Assembly (NCBI GenBank): GCA_012960755.1
Contig: DUAT01000072.1
Coordinates: forward strand, 67,547 to 131,546
Direction: 5' to 3'
Source: Gammaproteobacteria bacterium
GTDB taxonomy: Bacteria > Pseudomonadota > Gammaproteobacteria > Pseudomonadales > Azotimanducaceae_A
Length of the DNA stretch: 64,000 nt
Below, in pieces: positions 21,708 to 32,974 of the stretch. The notes under the pieces were generated by a model. That model did no database searches. It was not told the DNA's origin and saw only the letters and a list, made by a program, of their open reading frames with translations. Within the stretch, counting starts at the first letter, position 1. Each line of letters starts with the position of its first letter. The translations under genes and the position numbers were made by a program.

Positions 21708-23336
<1,629 letters not shown>

Positions 23337-23535
23337 TTAGCTCCCATCTAGAATGTGATGGTCAAAGAGAGATCGACCAAGATGGGGTTGTAGGATACCA
23401 CTGAAGGGGTGGATGCTCAATCTGAAACTGCTGCTATAAAACAAACTATTCTTTTTGAATCGGTAAATTGCAGTAGCCTACCCGCTACGCTGAATTACCT
23501 GGGACGTCGGACACGATTGTATGAGTTCCAGAAAG

Positions 23536-24876
23536 CTATTCTTGCTCTAACCACCAATCAATCCTCCAACCGACTTCAGAATCAGATGCGGCGTGATTGG
23601 ATGGGATGATAATCGGTAGATTCCACGCTGGAATGCCGCAAATGCCAACCAGTTCCCCGCGCAGATAGATCAGGGGTATATGGTCTCGCAGGAAGGCGGG
23701 AATTTTCTTTTCCTGGAATATGTTTTTCAGCGAGCGCGTCTTGTTAAATCTGATAGTTTCGCCGCCCTGCCGGAACGAAATGGACAGCTCACCCAGTTCA
23801 GCGCGCAGGCCTCGCCCCTTAATAAGCTCGGCAGTGACAATACCATTTGCCATCACAATACGCTTTTCATGAAACTGATATTCGGTGTCTGGTGCACCAT
23901 TCTCGAAGCCTGGTGTCAGGTAAAGGTGGCCGTCAAATCTTCTGAATTCCAGCCCTTTCCAGCTCAATAGGGGAGCAGCGTCAACCCTGGCGTCGGTCAG
24001 GTTGCCCAGCCCTTCGCTTAGCATCCTGTCACCAGGCATGCTCAGAGCCCCTCGCCTCGAGAGCCATGCACGCAACAGATTTCTCTGGCGCATTTCAGGT
24101 AAGCTTTGCAGCGCAGCGAGAGAGATTTTATTTTCAAGCAGCAAACCTTGCAGATCAGAAACCGCTGTATCGTCAATGAGTTGCATACCTTCATCGGTTC
24201 TGTGCAGGGCACTCAGCAGGGTGTCTGCTATTTTAGGCCAGCGCGCTTTCAATCCAGGGATGATTTCGTGCCGAAGATAGTTACGGTCCAATGCTGTATC
24301 GCGGTTACTGCCATCTTCGACCCAGGTGAGCTTAAGTCGCCTGGCATAGTCTTCGATTGCATGCCTCGGCAACTGCAGAAATGGACGCACTAACCTGGCA
24401 TCACCGATCTGGCGATCGCGGGGCATTCCTTTAAGACCAAAGGGACTATCACCCCGCATTAAGTGCAGCAATACAGTCTCAATCTGGTCATCCTGATGAT
24501 GTGCCAGCAGCAGCAGATCTGTCGGCTCAAGGAAGTTTTTGAATGCGGCATACCTTGCCGTCCTTGCATTTGCCTCCAGATTGCCTTTGCCGCTCACTGA
24601 AACCCGTTCTATTTTCAGGCTCACCTGCCGTTCGGCACAAACCCTGGCGCAGTGTTGCGCCCACTCATCACAATTGCTGTGAAGACCATGATTGATATGT
24701 ATCGCGTAAACAGGTCGAGTTAGTATTCGGCTTACACAATCCAGCAAGACAAGTGAATCGATACCGCCGCTGAACCCAACGACAATTCTACCGGCGCATT
24801 TGTTCATGGCAACAGCATCTTCGATAAGAAGCATGTTGTTGATTGTCTTAACGCTAGTCTTTTTTACGGTAGCCAT
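23536..24876 (-). CDS. tilS: tRNA(Ile)-lysidine synthase
   Basis: A 446-residue TilS. The PP-loop SGGIDS is at residues 36-41; the GDSPFGLKGMP segment and the C-terminal TilS domain with FRQGGETIRF are present. It converts the wobble C of the AUA-reading tRNA-Ile to lysidine. The N-terminus is about 15 residues longer than usual; ATGs at codons 15 and 24 are alternatives. It starts 14 bp after dnaE. In Pseudomonas accA lies between dnaE and tilS; no trace of it remains here. Confidence 0.95.
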   Translation of the reverse strand: MATVKKTSVKTINNMLLIEDAVAMNKCAGRIVVGFSGGIDSLVLLDCVSRILTRPVYAIHINHGLHSNCDEWAQHCARVCAERQVSLKIERVSVSGKGNLEANARTARYAAFKNFLEPTDLLLLAHHQDDQIETVLLHLMRGDSPFGLKGMPRDRQIGDARLVRPFLQLPRHAIEDYARRLKLTWVEDGSNRDTALDRNYLRHEIIPGLKARWPKIADTLLSALHRTDEGMQLIDDTAVSDLQGLLLENKISLAALQSLPEMRQRNLLRAWLSRRGALSMPGDRMLSEGLGNLTDARVDAAPLLSWKGLEFRRFDGHLYLTPGFENGAPDTEYQFHEKRIVMANGIVTAELIKGRGLRAELGELSISFRQGGETIRFNKTRSLKNIFQEKKIPAFLRDHIPLIYLRGELVGICGIPAWNLPIIIPSNHAASDSEVGWRIDWWLEQE

Positions 24877-24890
24877 AGCGATAAAAAGGA

Positions 24891-27800
24891 TTAATAATCC
24901 AGGATGACTTGATCGGCACCATATCGATCGCGCAAATTCTGAATCAGATCATCATCGGGTGAAACGCGCCACGCATCACCTAATGTTACCTCGGCCTGGG
25001 CATTGGCACGAGTGTAGGCAATGGAGACCGGGCAGCCGCGACCAGCCTGACCTTTGAAAGGCTCAAGAATTTCTGCCAGTTCAGACGTAAAGTTATCCTT
25101 GAGCTTCATCCCGTTCAGGCTCAGCCTGAGTCTTTTTACGGATCGCTCCCTTGCCTGAACCAGATCATAAACTTCGCTGGCCCGCATTCGAATACCCCCG
25201 GTGAAGTCGTCAATGCTGGTACTGCCTTTGAAAAATACCACCAGATCCTTTTGCAGGATCCCATGGTGCATCTCATACAGCTCACTAAATACCCCGACCT
25301 CGAGACGGCCACTTCGGTCATCCAGAGTAACAAATGCAATGGTCTCACCTTTCCTTGATTTCATGGTTCGCATGCCGACGATCAAACCGGCAACTATCTG
25401 TTCGTCCTTACTCGCCCTGAGATCAACAATGCGGGTCTTAGCCAGATGTTTCAGTTCCCCCTTGTACAAGTCGATGGGATGGCCGGTAAGGTACAAACCG
25501 AGAGCGTCTTTCTCCTTGTTCAACCTGTCTTTAAAAGTCAGGCATCGCAATCCATCAAAATGGTTGTAGGGAGTATCCCGGTCTGGGTTTGACATCATGT
25601 CTTCGCCAAACAGATCCATTAAGCCGCCATCAAGGTTGTGAGCCTTTTGCTCAGCTACCTTGACGGCATCTTCGGTGTTTGCAAAAAGCAATGCCCGACG
25701 GAAATCGATTGTCTTCTGGCTCTCATCCTGCCCTTCGAACTGCACTAACTCATCCAGAGCCCCACACCCTATCAATGCTTCAATGGCACGTTTGTTCATC
25801 TTCCGGGCATCCACCCGTTCACAAAGCTTATAAAGGTCTTCAAAGCCGCCGTAGGTCCGACGACTATCAACTATTGTCTCTATCGGACCCTCGCCTAAAC
25901 CCTTTATTGCTCCCAGGCCATAGATGATGCTCTCATCGGTGTCGGCAACGAACTTGTAATCGCCCCGATTAACGTCCGGGGGTGACAATTTGACGCCGAT
26001 CTCACGACATTCCTCAACGTTTATCACCACCTTATCTGTCGTTTGCATGTCAGCCGACAACACGGCAGCCATAAAGTCTGCGGGATAGTAGTGCTTTAAC
26101 CAGGCTGTGTGGTAAGCGATCAGTGCATAGGCAACCGAGTGCGGTTTGTTGAATCCGTACCCGGCAAACTTTTCCATGAGATTAAATATATGGTCAGCCT
26201 GTTTTTCATCAACACCATTGGCTATTGCCCCTTTGAGGAAGCCATCTCGCTGCTTGGCCATTTCTTCCGGTTTCTTTTTCCCCATCGCCCGACGCAGGAG
26301 ATCGGCATCGGCGAGGGTATATCCGGCCAGAACCTGGGCTATTTGCATCACCTGTTCCTGGTACAGCATGACGCCGTAGGTGCCCTCAAGTACAGGTTGC
26401 AGGCTTGGGTGCAGGTAGTCCACCTTATCGACCCCGGACTTACGCTTGATAAAGTCCGGCGCCAATTGCATGGGGCCCGGCCTGAAGAGGGCTACCAGAG
26501 CAACGATGTCACCAAACCGACCCGGCTTTACCTGCTTCATCAGGTCTTTCATGCCCCGGGATTCCAACTGGAACACCGCCGTGGTTTTTGCTGCCCTTAG
26601 GTTTTCATATATTGCCGGGTCTTCAAGGGGAATCTTGTCAATATCAACCAGCTCGGCACCCAGGCTCAGCTTGCGTTTGTTAACACTCTTGACCGCGTTG
26701 TGAATGATCGTCAGCGTCCTTAGACCCAAAAAATCAAATTTAACCAAACCTGCTTTCTCAACATCATCCTTGTCGAACTGGGTAATCAGTCCGCCACCAG
26801 CTTCATCGCAGTAAATCGGTGAAAAGTCGCTTATTTTTGTTGGCGCAATGACAACTCCTGCCGCATGCTTGCCCACGTTCCTCGTAATCCCTTCAAGTTT
26901 AAATGCCATATCCATAATCTCGTCGGCATCGTCATTCTGGGCAATAAATTCCCGCAACAGTGGCTCCTCTTCCAGCGCTTTGGCGAGCGTCATGCCGGGA
27001 TCAAAGGGAATCAGTTTGGATAACTTGTCCGCAAGGCCATAGGGTTTGCCTTGCACCCGGGCGACATCCCGAACCACCGCTTTAGCCGCCATGGTGCCAA
27101 AGGTGATGATCATGGAGACTGCATTTCGGCCGTACCGATCCATCACATGTTGAATTACCCTGTCACGGCCATCCATACAAAAATCGATATCAAAATCCGG
27201 CAGAGAGACTCGCTCTGGATTGAGGAATCTTTCGAACAGCAGGTCGTATTCAAGTGGGTCTACATCGGTGATCATTAACGCATAAGCGACCAACGACCCC
27301 GCACCGGAGCCCCGGCCTGGTCCAACCGGTATATCGTTGTCCTGAGCCCACTGGATAAACTCCATGACGATCAGAAAATATCCAGGAAAACCCATCTTGT
27401 TGATCACGCCCAATTCAAAACTGAGCCGGTCCTGGTAGGCTTTGAGCTGATCAGCATAGTCTTGCGCTGTAGGATCAAGAATATGTTTCAAGCGCTGTTC
27501 TAAGCCCGCCTCGGATACCTCGCAAAAATAGGATTCTGTACTGTACCCTTCAGGAACCGGGTACTCCGGCAGGTAGTAATTACCCAGATCGATATTGACG
27601 CTGCAGCGCATGGCGATTTCAACGGTATTTTCTATAGCCTCTGGAATGTCGCTGAATAGTTTACACATTTCTTCCGCAGACTTGAGATATTGCTGGTTGG
27701 TGTACTTTCTTTCGCGGCGGGGGTCATCGAGTGTACGACTGTCGTGAATGCAGACACGGACCTCGTGGGCTTCAAACTCTTCCTGCTGCAGAAAGCGAAC

Positions 27801-28400
27801 GTCATTGGTTGCCACCACCGGGCAATCCAGGTCAAAGGCAAGATCAACAGCGGCTGAAATATATTCCTCTTCTCCCACTTTGCCGGTCCGGTGTAATTCC
27901 AGATAGTAAGCAGCTGGAAAAATATCCATCCACTGCTGTGCCAGTTGTCTGGCCTCATCTGGTTTGCCATTGAGCAGGGCGCGACCCACATCGCCGGTGT
28001 GACCGGCAGAAAGCGCAATCAATCCGTCGGCCTGGTCAGCGATCCAGCTTTTTTTGAGATTCGCTTTACCGAGATGCTGCCCTTCGAGGTATGCCTTAGA
28101 GAGCAGTTCCGAGAGATTGAGGTATCCCTTTTCATTGCGAGCTAACAGCACCAACGGGGTAGGATCCTCATTCTCGTTCCCGGAAGCGACCCACACATCA
28201 CAGGCAACGATGGGTTTTACACCGGCTGCAGAGGCGGCGCTGTAAAATTTAATCAGGCCGAAGAGGTTGTTATTATCCGTGATCGCCAGGGCGGGCATCT
28301 GCATCCCGGCTACCGCTGCAGTCACGGGTTTTATACGTACGATGCCATCATTTATCGAGAACTCAGAGTGCAGGCGAAGGTGTACGAATGGTTGACTCAT
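24891..28400 (-). CDS. dnaE: DNA polymerase III alpha subunit
   Basis: A 1169-residue replicative polymerase. Order: PHP domain (opening HLRLHSEFSINDG), the polymerase core with catalytic aspartates in LPDFDIDFCMDGRD (about 399-412), helix-hairpin-helix DNA-binding motifs (about 800-900), an OB fold (about 985-1070) and the tau-binding C-terminus. Length is normal for gammaproteobacterial DnaE. The gene normally downstream (accA) is missing, and rnhB, normally next upstream, is displaced by two inserted genes. Confidence 0.97.
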   Translation of the reverse strand: MSQPFVHLRLHSEFSINDGIVRIKPVTAAVAGMQMPALAITDNNNLFGLIKFYSAASAAGVKPIVACDVWVASGNENEDPTPLVLLARNEKGYLNLSELLSKAYLEGQHLGKANLKKSWIADQADGLIALSAGHTGDVGRALLNGKPDEARQLAQQWMDIFPAAYYLELHRTGKVGEEEYISAAVDLAFDLDCPVVATNDVRFLQQEEFEAHEVRVCIHDSRTLDDPRRERKYTNQQYLKSAEEMCKLFSDIPEAIENTVEIAMRCSVNIDLGNYYLPEYPVPEGYSTESYFCEVSEAGLEQRLKHILDPTAQDYADQLKAYQDRLSFELGVINKMGFPGYFLIVMEFIQWAQDNDIPVGPGRGSGAGSLVAYALMITDVDPLEYDLLFERFLNPERVSLPDFDIDFCMDGRDRVIQHVMDRYGRNAVSMIITFGTMAAKAVVRDVARVQGKPYGLADKLSKLIPFDPGMTLAKALEEEPLLREFIAQNDDADEIMDMAFKLEGITRNVGKHAAGVVIAPTKISDFSPIYCDEAGGGLITQFDKDDVEKAGLVKFDFLGLRTLTIIHNAVKSVNKRKLSLGAELVDIDKIPLEDPAIYENLRAAKTTAVFQLESRGMKDLMKQVKPGRFGDIVALVALFRPGPMQLAPDFIKRKSGVDKVDYLHPSLQPVLEGTYGVMLYQEQVMQIAQVLAGYTLADADLLRRAMGKKKPEEMAKQRDGFLKGAIANGVDEKQADHIFNLMEKFAGYGFNKPHSVAYALIAYHTAWLKHYYPADFMAAVLSADMQTTDKVVINVEECREIGVKLSPPDVNRGDYKFVADTDESIIYGLGAIKGLGEGPIETIVDSRRTYGGFEDLYKLCERVDARKMNKRAIEALIGCGALDELVQFEGQDESQKTIDFRRALLFANTEDAVKVAEQKAHNLDGGLMDLFGEDMMSNPDRDTPYNHFDGLRCLTFKDRLNKEKDALGLYLTGHPIDLYKGELKHLAKTRIVDLRASKDEQIVAGLIVGMRTMKSRKGETIAFVTLDDRSGRLEVGVFSELYEMHHGILQKDLVVFFKGSTSIDDFTGGIRMRASEVYDLVQARERSVKRLRLSLNGMKLKDNFTSELAEILEPFKGQAGRGCPVSIAYTRANAQAEVTLGDAWRVSPDDDLIQNLRDRYGADQVILDY

Positions 28401-28752
28401 TGAGTGAGTTCTTGTTTCCCGGTCTGTGTTGCAGGTGTTCCCTATAGTAACTCAAAGACAGAGTTTGTGTAGTCAGTTCCCGTCCATAAATAGGCATTTT
28501 CAGCCACAATCACGACATCTGTAAACTGTTAGTTATATGAAACAATCACTTACGAGAGAAGGGGCCGCCGAGGTATAACACTGGATGCGCACCAGTTAGT
28601 GCCTTTCCTGAAAATGCCAATTTGAATATATAATGCAAAACTGGAATATCGTTACTCATGTGATAACGGAGTTACTGGCATGCAGTTCGACAATCATGCG
28701 CAGTAGAGTCGCCCGCCTAGCAGCCTGCTAGGCTAGATTAGATTAGAACACT
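28401..28752. other. 352-bp intergenic region between dnaE and the reductase gene
   Basis: No reading frame or recognised RNA is supported here. It should hold the dnaE promoter. The only structure seen is a perfect 19-nt inverted repeat at 28715-28733, listed separately. Base composition is more AT-rich than the flanking genes. Confidence 0.6.
28715..28733 (-). terminator. Hairpin after the reductase gene, possible terminator
   Basis: GCCTAGCAG and CTGCTAGGC are perfectly complementary around a single central base, giving a stem of seven or more pairs 20 nt beyond the stop codon at 28753. There is no run of T on either side, so intrinsic termination is doubtful. Confidence 0.3.
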
Positions 28753-29988
28753 TCAAATTAGATCGAAAGTCATCCCTGCTTTTGCCTGCAATCGTTTGAT
28801 GAGCTTCTCTCCCATCGCAGATGCAGGCGTCCAGATTCCTCCACCCACCTCCAAATCGTCCAGGGCGAGGCATACAGCGGACTCTGCCAACATTTTTGAA
28901 GTGGCGCCGTAACCCGGGTCCTTGTCACCGGTAACCCTGGCTCGGAGATCTTTTGCTGCATCATCCGGATGCTTTGCAATCAGTTCTATTTCAAAGGAAC
29001 CTTGCTCCCGGGTTTCCAGTGAAGGGCCCTCACCCGGTGAGGGTAAAACCGATTTCAACAAGTTTCTTGTCGGACCAAATGCTGTGGTAACCCCTAACAC
29101 ACCGGTGACCAACGTGACCAGCAGTGCCTTGACATAACCCCCCGGGCCATCACCGGTCAGAATCGCTTCGTTGTAACGAAAATCCTTGCCGTACTGATAC
29201 TTCATTAAGGCATTGCTGCAGCGGACGACCCGGGTATCAACCGCGGCCATGATAAAGGGTCCGGTCCACTGCTTAAAATCAGTATCGTACCTGGCCCCTG
29301 ACTGGTCAGGTCCATCCGGACCTCTGGGCATGTTCAACGGATTGAGCGCATAGGGGTCAGCGAGCAATTCCACGATGGAAGCGTCGTGTTTCACTTCCTC
29401 CATCATGTTCATCATGGTCGCGACGGTTCCACCGCTGACACCGCCATCATTGGACACGACGCGAAACTTGATTTCACTGGCAGGCATGTCATGTTTCGTC
29501 AGCATGGATTGTTGCATAAAAAACACACCCAGATCCGCAGGGATACAGTCAAATCCACAGGAGAAAACAATTTTCGCCCCGGACGCTCCCGCTGCTGTCT
29601 GATGCTGATCAATCATTTTACGCATCCAGGGTATTTCACCGGTTAAGTCACAGCAATGGGTACCATACTTTGCACAGGCTTCCACCATCACTGAGCCATA
29701 CAGGGCATAGGGTCCAACGGTGGTGCAGATCACTTTTGTTTTTTCTGCCAGTGCAGCTATGGAATCAACATCGTCGCTGTTCGCAATCAACTGGGGCAGA
29801 TCATCTGCGGCATTCCCGGCCACTGAGTTCGCGGTGGCCGCCAGTTTATCGGCACTACGACCCGCAATGGCCCATTTCAGGTCTCCTCCGACACCATACG
29901 CATCTACCAAATACTCGGCCACCAACTGGCCGGTGAATCCGGTAGCGCCCCAAACAATGACATCAAATTCACGATCTGTATTTTTCAT
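28753..29988 (-). CDS. Saccharopine-dehydrogenase-like NAD(P)-binding reductase (trans-acting enoyl reductase type)
   Basis: A 411-residue protein with an N-terminal Rossmann fold: VIVWGATGFTGQLVAEYL at about residues 10-27 and a GRSADKL second strand. The middle contains CGFDCIPADLGVF, typical of the family that includes mycobacterial trans-acting enoyl reductases and eukaryotic SCCPDH. A hydrophobic stretch near residue 290-310 may touch the membrane. True saccharopine dehydrogenase activity is unlikely; reduction of an acyl or lipid intermediate is the better guess. It lies with a glutathione transferase between dnaE and rnhB, normally adjacent genes, and so is an insertion. Confidence 0.75.
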   Translation of the reverse strand: MKNTDREFDVIVWGATGFTGQLVAEYLVDAYGVGGDLKWAIAGRSADKLAATANSVAGNAADDLPQLIANSDDVDSIAALAEKTKVICTTVGPYALYGSVMVEACAKYGTHCCDLTGEIPWMRKMIDQHQTAAGASGAKIVFSCGFDCIPADLGVFFMQQSMLTKHDMPASEIKFRVVSNDGGVSGGTVATMMNMMEEVKHDASIVELLADPYALNPLNMPRGPDGPDQSGARYDTDFKQWTGPFIMAAVDTRVVRCSNALMKYQYGKDFRYNEAILTGDGPGGYVKALLVTLVTGVLGVTTAFGPTRNLLKSVLPSPGEGPSLETREQGSFEIELIAKHPDDAAKDLRARVTGDKDPGYGATSKMLAESAVCLALDDLEVGGGIWTPASAMGEKLIKRLQAKAGMTFDLI

Positions 29989-30020
29989 TCAGTACTCGTC
30001 TACCTTAAATTGACGGGTTC

Positions 30021-30157
30021 AGAGCTTACCAGATGATTCAAGACAAGGCGCAAGCCGAAGGGAATGGCGAGTTGGGGACGCCGAGTTGGGGACGCCGAGT
30101 GGGGAACGCCGAGTTGGGGACGCCGAGTTGGGGCCGCCGAGGCGAGCCGAGAAGCCG
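30021..30157. repeat. Degraded copy of the dispersed palindromic repeat
   Basis: Compared with the reverse complement of 32675-32945: GTTCAGAGC, then ATGATTCAAGACAAGGCGCA (20 bp exact, 30034-30053), then GGGAATGGCGAG (12 bp exact) follow in the same order and spacing. Past the tandem units, GGCGAGCCGAGAAGC matches the element's GGCGAGCCGGGAAGC with one mismatch. The outer tips are not recognisable. Confidence 0.8.
30069..30138. repeat. 14-bp tandem repeat, five units
   Basis: Units of GAGTTGGGGACGCC at 30069-30082, 30083-30096 and 30111-30124 are identical; 30097-30110 and 30125-30138 differ by one or two bases. The array lies inside the repeat-element copy and starts from its GGCGAG string. 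Confidence 0.95.
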
Positions 30158-30307
30158 TCAGTTTATGGTAGACGGAGTACTAACTTACCAAAAGAGAATA
30201 TTCATTTTTCCATTTTCCGGGTTGTTTCACATTCAGGCGACTAACATAATCCTCTTCCCCACAGCAATGGCTGTCGTGACCAAGCAAAACACTCACTAGG
30301 AGCGATC

Positions 30308-30946
30308 ATGATCACAGTACACGGAGTTTCACTATCACCTTTTGTCAGAAAGGTCCTGCTTACCCTCGAATACAAAGGCATTGAATATTCACAGAATCCA
30401 GTGTTTCCAGGTTCAGATGATGAGGATTTCAGGAAAATCAGCCCTCTGGGGAAAATTCCGATACTGGAACACGACGGCTTCACGATTCCTGACTCAAGCA
30501 TTATTTGCCGGTACCTCGACCAACAGTTTCCGGACAAACCCATTTATCCCCAGGACCCGCAGCAACAGGCCCGTGCCTGCTGGCTGGAGGAGTTTGGTGA
30601 TTCAAAATTAGTCGATGGCTGCGCGATCTTGTTTCGCGAACGAATGCTGAATCCAAAGTTTTTCAACAAACCGGGTGATGAAGAGGCCGCACAGGAAGCC
30701 ATTAACAACACCCTGCCGCCCCTGCTTGCTTACCTTGAATCAGTCGTGCCGGAGTCAGGTGTCCTGGTCGGCGATCACATCAGTGTCGCAGACATTGGCA
30801 TCGTGACCTGTTTTGCCCAGGCGGCATATGGCGACTACCAGGTAGATGCAGCATTGTACCCCCGGCTAAAAGCTTATCTGGACCGAAGCTTCGGTCATGA
30901 GCTTCTTATCAAACGACTGGAAGAAGAGAAACAGATGCTGGGCTAG
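30308..30946 (+). CDS. Glutathione S-transferase family protein
   Basis: A 212-residue protein with an N-terminal thioredoxin-like domain (1-80): [20 protein letters not shown], the cis-proline in [10 protein letters not shown] and the [11 protein letters not shown] glutathione-binding segment. The helical C-terminal domain has the [10 protein letters not shown] motif. It probably conjugates or transfers glutathione onto a small molecule; the substrate is unknown. The catalytic residue is probably Ser9 or Ser11. It runs convergently into rnhB with a 38-bp overlap of the coding ends. With the reductase it forms an insertion between rnhB and dnaE. Confidence 0.88.
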   Translation: MITVHGVSLSPFVRKVLLTLEYKGIEYSQNPVFPGSDDEDFRKISPLGKIPILEHDGFTIPDSSIICRYLDQQFPDKPIYPQDPQQQARACWLEEFGDSKLVDGCAILFRERMLNPKFFNKPGDEEAAQEAINNTLPPLLAYLESVVPESGVLVGDHISVADIGIVTCFAQAAYGDYQVDAALYPRLKAYLDRSFGHELLIKRLEEEKQMLG

Positions 30947-31535
30947 CCATTGCGTGCCTTGATCCGGTTTCTCCTTCGCGACAGGGCGCAAAAGACATTC
31001 GATGAATGGGACTCGGCCCGTGTATACGAAGGGCTGCCAGGTGTGCCGCGGTTGGATAGCCCTTGTGTTTCGCTAAACCATATTTAGGGTAGATTTTATC
31101 CAGGGCTTTCATTTCCTTGTCCCTGGCTACCTTCGCAATAATGGAAGCTGCTTTAATAGAATTATGCTTACCATCACCCTTCACCAACCACTCTGAGGGG
31201 CAGTAAAACCCTGGTGTGCGATTACCATCGACAATGGCAAAGTCGACGGTGACACTCAGATTATCCACCGCTCGCTGCATCGCAAGAAGACTGGCTTGCA
31301 ATATATTGATATCGTCGATCTCTGCAACATCAGCAAAGGCAATACTGTAAGCCACCGCTTTGAGTCGAATTTCTTCGTCCAATACCTCGCGCCGTTTTGC
31401 GGTCAGCATTTTAGAATCTCTCAAACCCTCAATAGGTTTGAATGGATCCAGTACGACTGCAGCGGCATAAACAGCGCCCGCGAGCGGCCCCCGTCCCACC
31501 TCATCCACACCAGCGACATGCTCAAGCCGGTACAT
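30909..31535 (-). CDS. rnhB: Ribonuclease HII
   Basis: A 208-residue enzyme that removes ribonucleotides from DNA and RNA primers. The signature [19 protein letters not shown] (about 9-27) carries two of the catalytic acids; the third is in AIVDGN (about 102). The core family ends near FAPCREG; some 20 further residues overlap the end of the transferase gene on the other strand. The start overlaps the lpxB stop by 14 bp, so rnhB is coupled to lpxB. Confidence 0.95.
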   Translation of the reverse strand: MYRLEHVAGVDEVGRGPLAGAVYAAAVVLDPFKPIEGLRDSKMLTAKRREVLDEEIRLKAVAYSIAFADVAEIDDINILQASLLAMQRAVDNLSVTVDFAIVDGNRTPGFYCPSEWLVKGDGKHNSIKAASIIAKVARDKEMKALDKIYPKYGLAKHKGYPTAAHLAALRIHGPSPIHRMSFAPCREGETGSRHAMASPASVSLLPVV

Positions 31536-32676
31536 GTTGTTCGCCGATCAATTCAATAATCGCCTTTGCCCCGACATCACCCGAGTTTTTTCGCAAGTCG
31601 TGATGAATTTCATCGAATTTTTCTATTAGCGCTGCGTCCTCAGAATCAAGCAACCTCAATACCTCATTAGACAAGGCAGCAGGCGTTGCCGCATCCTGAA
31701 TAAGCTCAGGCACCAGAGCCTGCTGGCTCAAAATATTAGGTAGCGCAAAAAATTCAGTCGTCACAAGGCGGGAGATAATGGCGTAGCTTAATGTCCCCAG
31801 GCGATAAGACATGACCATGGGTTTCTTTAACAGCATTGCTTCGAGTGTCGCAGTGCCTGAATTCACCAAAACAACATCCGCAGCCTGCATCACGGTCTTG
31901 GCATCGCCCAGGGTAACGGTGACAGGCAGGTTTTTATCCTGCTTGAAAAGCAGAAGCTCTATTTGCGCCTTGCGCTTTTCGTTTGCTGCAGGGATGATGA
32001 ACTCAACCCCGGGTTTTTGTTGGAATATATTGTCGGCCGCCCCGAGAAAATCAGCGCCCGTATACGCAACCTCGCCTCCTCGGCTACCTGGGAGAATCGC
32101 CACCAGGCACGTGCCTTCTGAAACACTATACTTTTGTCGGGCAGCCAGTTTACCCACTTCACCGTCGTCAAACCCAATCTCGTCCGCTTTTGGATGACCG
32201 ACACAAACCGCCCGGATATTATTTTCATGATAGATTGGCAGTTCGAATGGATACAGGGTCAACATCAGGTCAACTTTTTTGGCAATACTCCTGATTCGCC
32301 CTTTGCGCCATGCCCAGACTGTTGGGGAAACATAGTGCACTGTTCTGATACCGCGCTTCTTAAGCATCCCTTCAAGCAGCAGATTGAAAAAATTGGAGTC
32401 GATACCTATGAAACAGGCAGGCCCAGCTTTGAGCATTCGGCCCCTGGTCTGAAGCAGAATTTTAATCAGCTCGGGCAAACGTTTTAATGGATCGACAAAC
32501 CCGTTGACAGACAACCGATCCATGTCAATCCAGGAATCCAACCCCTCCCTGATCATGGCGGGCCCACCAATCCCGATGAATTCGGCATCAGGGTCACGCC
32601 GTTTCAGGCTTCGAATAAGATTGGCGCCAAGATTGTCACCGGACGCTTCCCCTGCAAGAAAGCCGTAAATGGACAC
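31522..32676 (-). CDS. lpxB: Lipid-A-disaccharide synthase
   Basis: A 384-residue GT19 glycosyltransferase that joins UDP-diacylglucosamine to lipid X in lipid A synthesis at the inner membrane. N-terminal [16 protein letters not shown] (about 6-21), [21 protein letters not shown] and the C-terminal [12 protein letters not shown] are family hallmarks. The start is GTG at 32676. Upstream of it AAGGA stands six bases before the GTG, and both the AAGGA and the first two bases of the start codon lie inside the terminal repeat of the inserted palindromic element. lpxA, normally immediately upstream, is absent. Confidence 0.95.
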   Translation of the reverse strand: MSIYGFLAGEASGDNLGANLIRSLKRRDPDAEFIGIGGPAMIREGLDSWIDMDRLSVNGFVDPLKRLPELIKILLQTRGRMLKAGPACFIGIDSNFFNLLLEGMLKKRGIRTVHYVSPTVWAWRKGRIRSIAKKVDLMLTLYPFELPIYHENNIRAVCVGHPKADEIGFDDGEVGKLAARQKYSVSEGTCLVAILPGSRGGEVAYTGADFLGAADNIFQQKPGVEFIIPAANEKRKAQIELLLFKQDKNLPVTVTLGDAKTVMQAADVVLVNSGTATLEAMLLKKPMVMSYRLGTLSYAIISRLVTTEFFALPNILSQQALVPELIQDAATPAALSNEVLRLLDSEDAALIEKFDEIHHDLRKNSGDVGAKAIIELIGEQHVPA

Positions 32677-32945
32677 TAGTAGTCCTTCAAGGTGAAATTG
32701 CCATGTTCAGCGAGTCGGGAAGCGTTTGGCCGCAAGGCGCGCCTCGAAGGGAATGGCGAGTCCTTTCCGAGAGGTGCAACACCGCGGACGAACGCTTCCC
32801 GGCTCGCCCGAAGGGAGCGACCGAAATGATCCAATGCGGCGTTGCAGTCCTTGGAAAGGACTCGCCATTCCCTGCGCACTGCGCCTTGTCTTGAATCATT
32901 TCGGTCGCTCTGAACATGGCAATTTCACCTTGAAGGACTACTAGT
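32675..32945. mobile_element. 271-bp palindromic element with perfect 36-bp terminal inverted repeats (MITE-like)
   Basis: The ends 32675-32710 and 32910-32945 are perfect 36-bp inverted repeats beginning ACTAGTAGTCCTTCAAGG. Inside are further perfect inverted pairs: GGGAATGGCGAGTCCTTTCC (32749-32768) against 32853-32872, and GAGCGACCGAAATGAT (32816-32831) against 32895-32910, so the whole folds into a long nested hairpin. No transposase or plausible protein is encoded. Two relatives occur in the window (15127-15186 and 30021-30157). Size, palindromy and dispersal suit a non-autonomous mobile repeat, but no clear target duplication is seen, so this class assignment is inference. Confidence 0.8.
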
Positions 32946-32974
32946 CCCAGGGTCTTCTTAATCCAAACATTAAA

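Larger units (their letters stand above)
29989..30307. other. 319-bp intergenic region holding a repeat-element fragment and a tandem repeat
   Basis: Between the divergent reductase and glutathione transferase genes. It contains a degraded copy of the dispersed palindromic repeat (30021-30157) interrupted by five 14-bp tandem units. The stretch 30158-30307 should hold the promoter of the transferase gene; a purine-rich AGGAGCG ribosome binding site ends just before the ATG at 30308. Confidence 0.7.

Noticed and set aside
30033..30299. An 88-codon frame rich in Gly, Trp and Arg
   Set aside because: Its apparent repeats come from the 14-bp DNA array and the repeat-element copy; nothing suggests translation.
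32676..32944. Several frames of 60-76 codons in both strands of the palindromic element
   Set aside because: The element is self-complementary, so mirrored frames are expected; none resembles a transposase or a remnant of lpxA.
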